64,000 nucleotides of DNA from positions 1 through 64,000 of the forward strand of contig JBBEBR010000005.1 in NCBI GenBank assembly GCA_040882225.1, given 5' to 3'. Every line of letters begins with the position of its first letter. Position 1 is the stretch's first letter. The position numbers were made by a program, and so were the translations under genes. The notes below the pieces were generated by a model. That model was not told the origin of the DNA, made no database searches, and worked only from the letters and a program-made list of their open reading frames with translations. This DNA is from Gracilimonas sp040882225 (GTDB taxonomy: Bacteria > Bacteroidota > Rhodothermia > Balneolales > Balneolaceae). Shown here in pieces: positions 61,189 through 64,000 of this stretch.

Positions 61189-62649
61189 ATGTCGAATTTG
61201 GACAACCTCGATAAAATTGTATCACTGGCAAAAGCACGAGGATTTATATTTCAATCTTCTGAAATTTATGGAGGCTTAAGCGCCGTTTACGATTACGGGC
61301 CGCTGGGTGTAGAACTTAAACGTAATATCCGGGACGCCTGGTGGAAAGAAATGACCCGCCGGCATAATAATATCGTGGGAATTGATGCCGCCATTTTTAT
61401 GCATCCCAAAGTGTGGGAAGCCAGTGGGCACGTGGGTGGATTCAACGATCCGATGATTGACGACAAGCAATCTAAAAAACGCTACCGCGCCGATATGTTG
61501 ATTGAACAGCATATTATGAAACTCGGAAGTAACGGAAAGAAAGAAGAAGCTAAAGAACTTCAGGAACTTTTAGATACCTGCGGAACAAGAAAAAGCTTGA
61601 CCGAGGATTTATACGATATCATTATTGAACATGAAATTCGTGCCCCGGAATCTGGCGCTTTTGACTGGACAAATGTTCGCCAGTTCAACCTGATGTTTAA
61701 AACTCAGTTTGGATCTACCGGCTCGGAAGAAGACGGAGTTTATCTGCGACCGGAAACCGCTCAGGGAATTTTCGTTAACTACAAAAATGTGATGGACACT
61801 TCCCGAGTTCAGGTTCCTTTCGGAATTGCTCAAACAGGTAAAGCTTTCAGGAATGAAGTGGTTGCCCGGCAATTTATTTTCAGGATGCGAGAATTTGAAC
61901 AAATGGAAATGCAGTATTTTGTGAAACCGGGAACCGATGAAGAGGAATACGAGAAGTGGCTGAATAAGCGGCTTCAATGGCACAAATCTATTGGAATTCG
62001 TGAAGAGAATCTGCGAACAGCACCGCATCCCAAAGACAAGCTTGCACATTATGCGCGAGCAGCGGCCGATATTCAGTACAAGTACCCGATTGGTTGGCAG
62101 GAAGTGGAAGGAATTCACAATCGCACGGATTTCGACTTGTCTCAACACCAGGAATTTTCCGGTAAAAAACTGGAGTATTTCGACCAGAAAAATCAGGAGC
62201 GGTATGTTCCTTATGTGATAGAAACTTCGGTTGGATTAGACCGCCTCACCTTAATGGTTTTATGCGACGCTTATCGCGAAGAGGAAGTGGAAGGCGAAAA
62301 ACGGGTAGTTCTAAAAATGAATCCAAAATTAGCGCCGGTTCAGGTTGGTATTTTTCCCCTGATAAAAAAACCGGAATTACAGGAAGTAGCTCATAAAATC
62401 GAAGAGGATTTACAGGAAGAATTTTCCGTTTTGTATGATGAATCTGGTTCAATCGGAAAACGTTACCGCAGGCAGGATGAAGCAGGAACTCCTTTCTGTA
62501 TAACCGTAGATTTTGAAGGTGTGGAATCGGATGGAGCAGATACCGTTACTATTCGTTACCGGGATGATATGAGCCAGGAACGTATTCCAGCCCATAAAGT
62601 AGCTGATGCCATACGCGATGGAATGAAAAACTGGTCACCAGAAAAGTAA
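61189..62649 (+). CDS. glyS: Glycyl-tRNA synthetase (single-chain, dimeric type)
   Basis: Class II synthetase of 486 residues of the alpha2 type shared by archaea, eukaryotes and many bacteria. Motif regions: SSEIYGGLSAVYDYGPLG at the start, LRPETAQGIFVNYKNV, FRNEVVARQFIFRMREFEQME (motif 2) and VETSVGLDRLTL-like (IETSVGLDRLTLMVL, motif 3). The anticodon-binding domain starts near residue 380. Complete. Confidence 0.95.
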   Translation: MSNLDNLDKIVSLAKARGFIFQSSEIYGGLSAVYDYGPLGVELKRNIRDAWWKEMTRRHNNIVGIDAAIFMHPKVWEASGHVGGFNDPMIDDKQSKKRYRADMLIEQHIMKLGSNGKKEEAKELQELLDTCGTRKSLTEDLYDIIIEHEIRAPESGAFDWTNVRQFNLMFKTQFGSTGSEEDGVYLRPETAQGIFVNYKNVMDTSRVQVPFGIAQTGKAFRNEVVARQFIFRMREFEQMEMQYFVKPGTDEEEYEKWLNKRLQWHKSIGIREENLRTAPHPKDKLAHYARAAADIQYKYPIGWQEVEGIHNRTDFDLSQHQEFSGKKLEYFDQKNQERYVPYVIETSVGLDRLTLMVLCDAYREEEVEGEKRVVLKMNPKLAPVQVGIFPLIKKPELQEVAHKIEEDLQEEFSVLYDESGSIGKRYRRQDEAGTPFCITVDFEGVESDGADTVTIRYRDDMSQERIPAHKVADAIRDGMKNWSPEK

Positions 62650-62672
62650 AAAGAATCAGGAACCTACTTTAC

Positions 62673-63464
62673 TCAACTGACTTTTTTCAATAATGCTTTG
62701 GCGTCTTCAAGATGCTGGTGATCGTTCTGAAACTGCGGTTCCATTTCCAGCACTTTCCGGAATTGCTCAGCAGCTTTTTCTCTCTGCCCGGAGTTTTTAT
62801 AATGCTTAGCAAGATCTAACCGGAAAAGAATTTGGTAAGGATCAACTTCAATGGCTCTTTTGAGATATTCTTCCGCTTTTTCATTGCTTGCTCCTCCGGG
62901 CAATCCTTCAGAAATCAAATTTGCCCCAAGTTTTTCGGCGTTGCTGATATTAGCGATACTGCTGTGCCAAACGCCATACAGATGCCAAACGGGAGCATAA
63001 TCCGGGGCAAGTTCGGCGGCTTTTTCAATATGTTTTTTTACGATATGGGATTTTCTGATGCGCTCCTTCTTTTCGGCAATGTCTGACAAGCGTCCGTTCG
63101 CCACTGCAAATACATAATGGGCATGCCCGCTGTCTGGATAAGACAAAATTGTTTTTTCCCCATAATAGTGTGCTCGTTTATACAACTCTCTCTTTTTCTC
63201 CTCATCCTTTTTACGATATCCTTCCCGAGCAAAAAGAAGGCTGGCATTCCACAATGCGGTATAATTTTGGCTCTCCATTTCCAACACTTTTAAATATATA
63301 TCCAGCGCTTCTCCTTCTTTCATTTCTTTAAACCGTTGATCGGCAAGCTGCAAAAGTGAATCGACTTTTTCTGAATATTGAACACTGGAAGCTATTGTTA
63401 ATCCTGATTCACCCAAAAAGGCAATAAGCAGCAACAGGCAAGTTTTATACTTAAATATAATCAT
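62673..63464 (-). CDS. Exported TPR protein
   Basis: 263 residues with an N-terminal hydrophobic export signal (about 8-26). The rest consists of TPR-like helices, such as ALDIYLKVLEMESQNYTALWNAS and YLKRAIEVDPYQILFRLDLAKHYKNSGQREKAAEQF. No other domain. It resembles the mitochondrial RMD/PTPIP51-like TPR arrangement (APVWHLYGVWH). Convergent with glyS. Confidence 0.78.
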   Translation of the reverse strand: MIIFKYKTCLLLLIAFLGESGLTIASSVQYSEKVDSLLQLADQRFKEMKEGEALDIYLKVLEMESQNYTALWNASLLFAREGYRKKDEEKKRELYKRAHYYGEKTILSYPDSGHAHYVFAVANGRLSDIAEKKERIRKSHIVKKHIEKAAELAPDYAPVWHLYGVWHSSIANISNAEKLGANLISEGLPGGASNEKAEEYLKRAIEVDPYQILFRLDLAKHYKNSGQREKAAEQFRKVLEMEPQFQNDHQHLEDAKALLKKVS

Positions 63465-63650
63465 TTTCTCCTCTTGATTTCCTTTGGACTTTAATTTTAG
63501 AACCTAAGCATGTGGCTCCTTGTTCCTTAAATCAAACAAAAGCAACCTTCCGTTAGTTTGGTGAATGCTTTAGCCGGAAAAAACCTTTTTCTACAAAGCC
63601 TGTTCACCCAACCAAATAAACGGTAATTAAAGTATTAAAAAAATGTCCCC

Positions 63651-64000
63651 ATGAAAAATCTATACTATTTTGCTCTGCTCGCGCTTTGTTTGTTTTCCTC
63701 ACCCGCCAATGCTCAAGTTACTGTGGTGAACGCATATCCCAATTTAAGTTTCAATTCACCAATAGATTATCAATATACCTCTACAACAGATAGCCGGGTT
63801 TTTGCAGCTGAGAGAAACGGACAGCTGGTGGTGTTTCAAAACAATCCCGAGACTAATAATTCGCAGGTTTTCCTGAATATAACAGATCAGGTTGATACTC
63901 AGGGCGAGGGCGGACTTTTAGGTTTCGCCTTTCACCCCGAATATAATGAGAACGGCTACTTTTATATCTACTACACAACAGATGATCCTTTTCGGTCAGT
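63651..64000 (+). CDS. PQQ-type glucose/sorbosone dehydrogenase family protein, 3' end beyond window
   Basis: 116 codons up to the right edge, with no stop reached. A signal peptide ends in ANAQ, then a typical start of soluble quinoprotein sugar dehydrogenases: NSPIDYQYTSTTDSRVFAAERNGQLVV and the conserved GEGGLLGFAFHPEYNENGYFYIYYT. It is a periplasmic or secreted six-bladed propeller enzyme. Cofactor and substrate residues lie beyond the window. Confidence 0.88.
   Translation, partial: MKNLYYFALLALCLFSSPANAQVTVVNAYPNLSFNSPIDYQYTSTTDSRVFAAERNGQLVVFQNNPETNNSQVFLNITDQVDTQGEGGLLGFAFHPEYNENGYFYIYYTTDDPFRS

Noticed and set aside
61609..62148. 179-codon minus-strand frame inside glyS
   Set aside because: It overlaps the catalytic core of glycyl-tRNA synthetase and has no start signal or motif.

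Overview
This 64 kb window looks like a chromosomal segment of an aerobic heterotroph from the Bacteroidota/Balneolota (FCB) group. The grounds are: promoters of the TTTG-N19-TAnnTTTG type, the gene order ileS - DksA-like - lspA, a type IX-style C-terminal sorting domain, a one-gene arginine carbamoyltransferase of the N-acyl-ornithine type, AT-rich 5' leaders with few Shine-Dalgarno sequences, and TTG/GTG starts. I do not assign a genus. G+C looks to be in the low forties, with two distinctly AT-rich patches (about 30.75-31.75 kb and 46.2-47.9 kb).

Layout. 0-4 kb: a partial tRNA-Val, then the beta-oxidation pair fadI-fadJ. 4-10 kb: yajC, a RibBA whose cyclohydrolase domain has lost its zinc cysteines, then convergent lspA, a DksA-like protein and ileS. 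10-15.5 kb: a phosphotyrosine phosphatase, a fructosamine-kinase-like protein, a metal/corrinoid-binding-like protein, a lipoprotein esterase, and a SigZ-like ECF sigma factor next to a 27-residue peptide with eight cysteines. The sigma gene and the peptide gene share a 23-bp promoter-like element. 15.5-24.6 kb: a nine-gene arginine operon (acyltransferase, argG, argC, proC, argD, argF', argB, argE, argH), mostly joined by 4-bp ATGA overlaps. 25-30.7 kb: TPR protein, DUF4292 lipoprotein, EnvC-like peptidase and an M28 peptidase.

30.7-43.2 kb is an aromatic catabolic region. Tyrosine degradation (hpd, hmgA) runs leftward and phenylacetyl-CoA degradation (paaABCD, paaG, paaH, paaI, paaJ, paaY) runs rightward. 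A 14-bp repeat sits in front of both arms. The paa cluster is interrupted by a DUF4260 gene, a vapBC toxin-antitoxin pair, a broken four-helix-bundle gene and several dispersed intergenic repeats. PaaE, PaaK and PaaZ are not in the window.

43-49 kb: Na+/Ca2+ exchanger, HI0933-type flavoprotein, a MazF-type toxin-antitoxin pair with a perfect palindromic operator, an AT-rich beta-propeller gene and lysC. 49.4-57.2 kb: four leftward genes for envelope/secreted proteins (beta-helix protein, 1518-residue repeat protein with sorting domain, CsgG-like protein, LPP20-like protein). 57.3-64 kb: a CNNM/CorC-type protein, an ABC-F ATPase, a lipoprotein, glyS, a TPR protein and the start of a PQQ-type sugar dehydrogenase.

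The most interesting signals are: the SigZ/cysteine-rich-peptide pair with matching promoters; the two AT-rich single-gene insertions that each carry a copy of the end of the neighbouring housekeeping gene (hmgA and lysC); the four-gene surface module; and the shared hpd/paaA operator.
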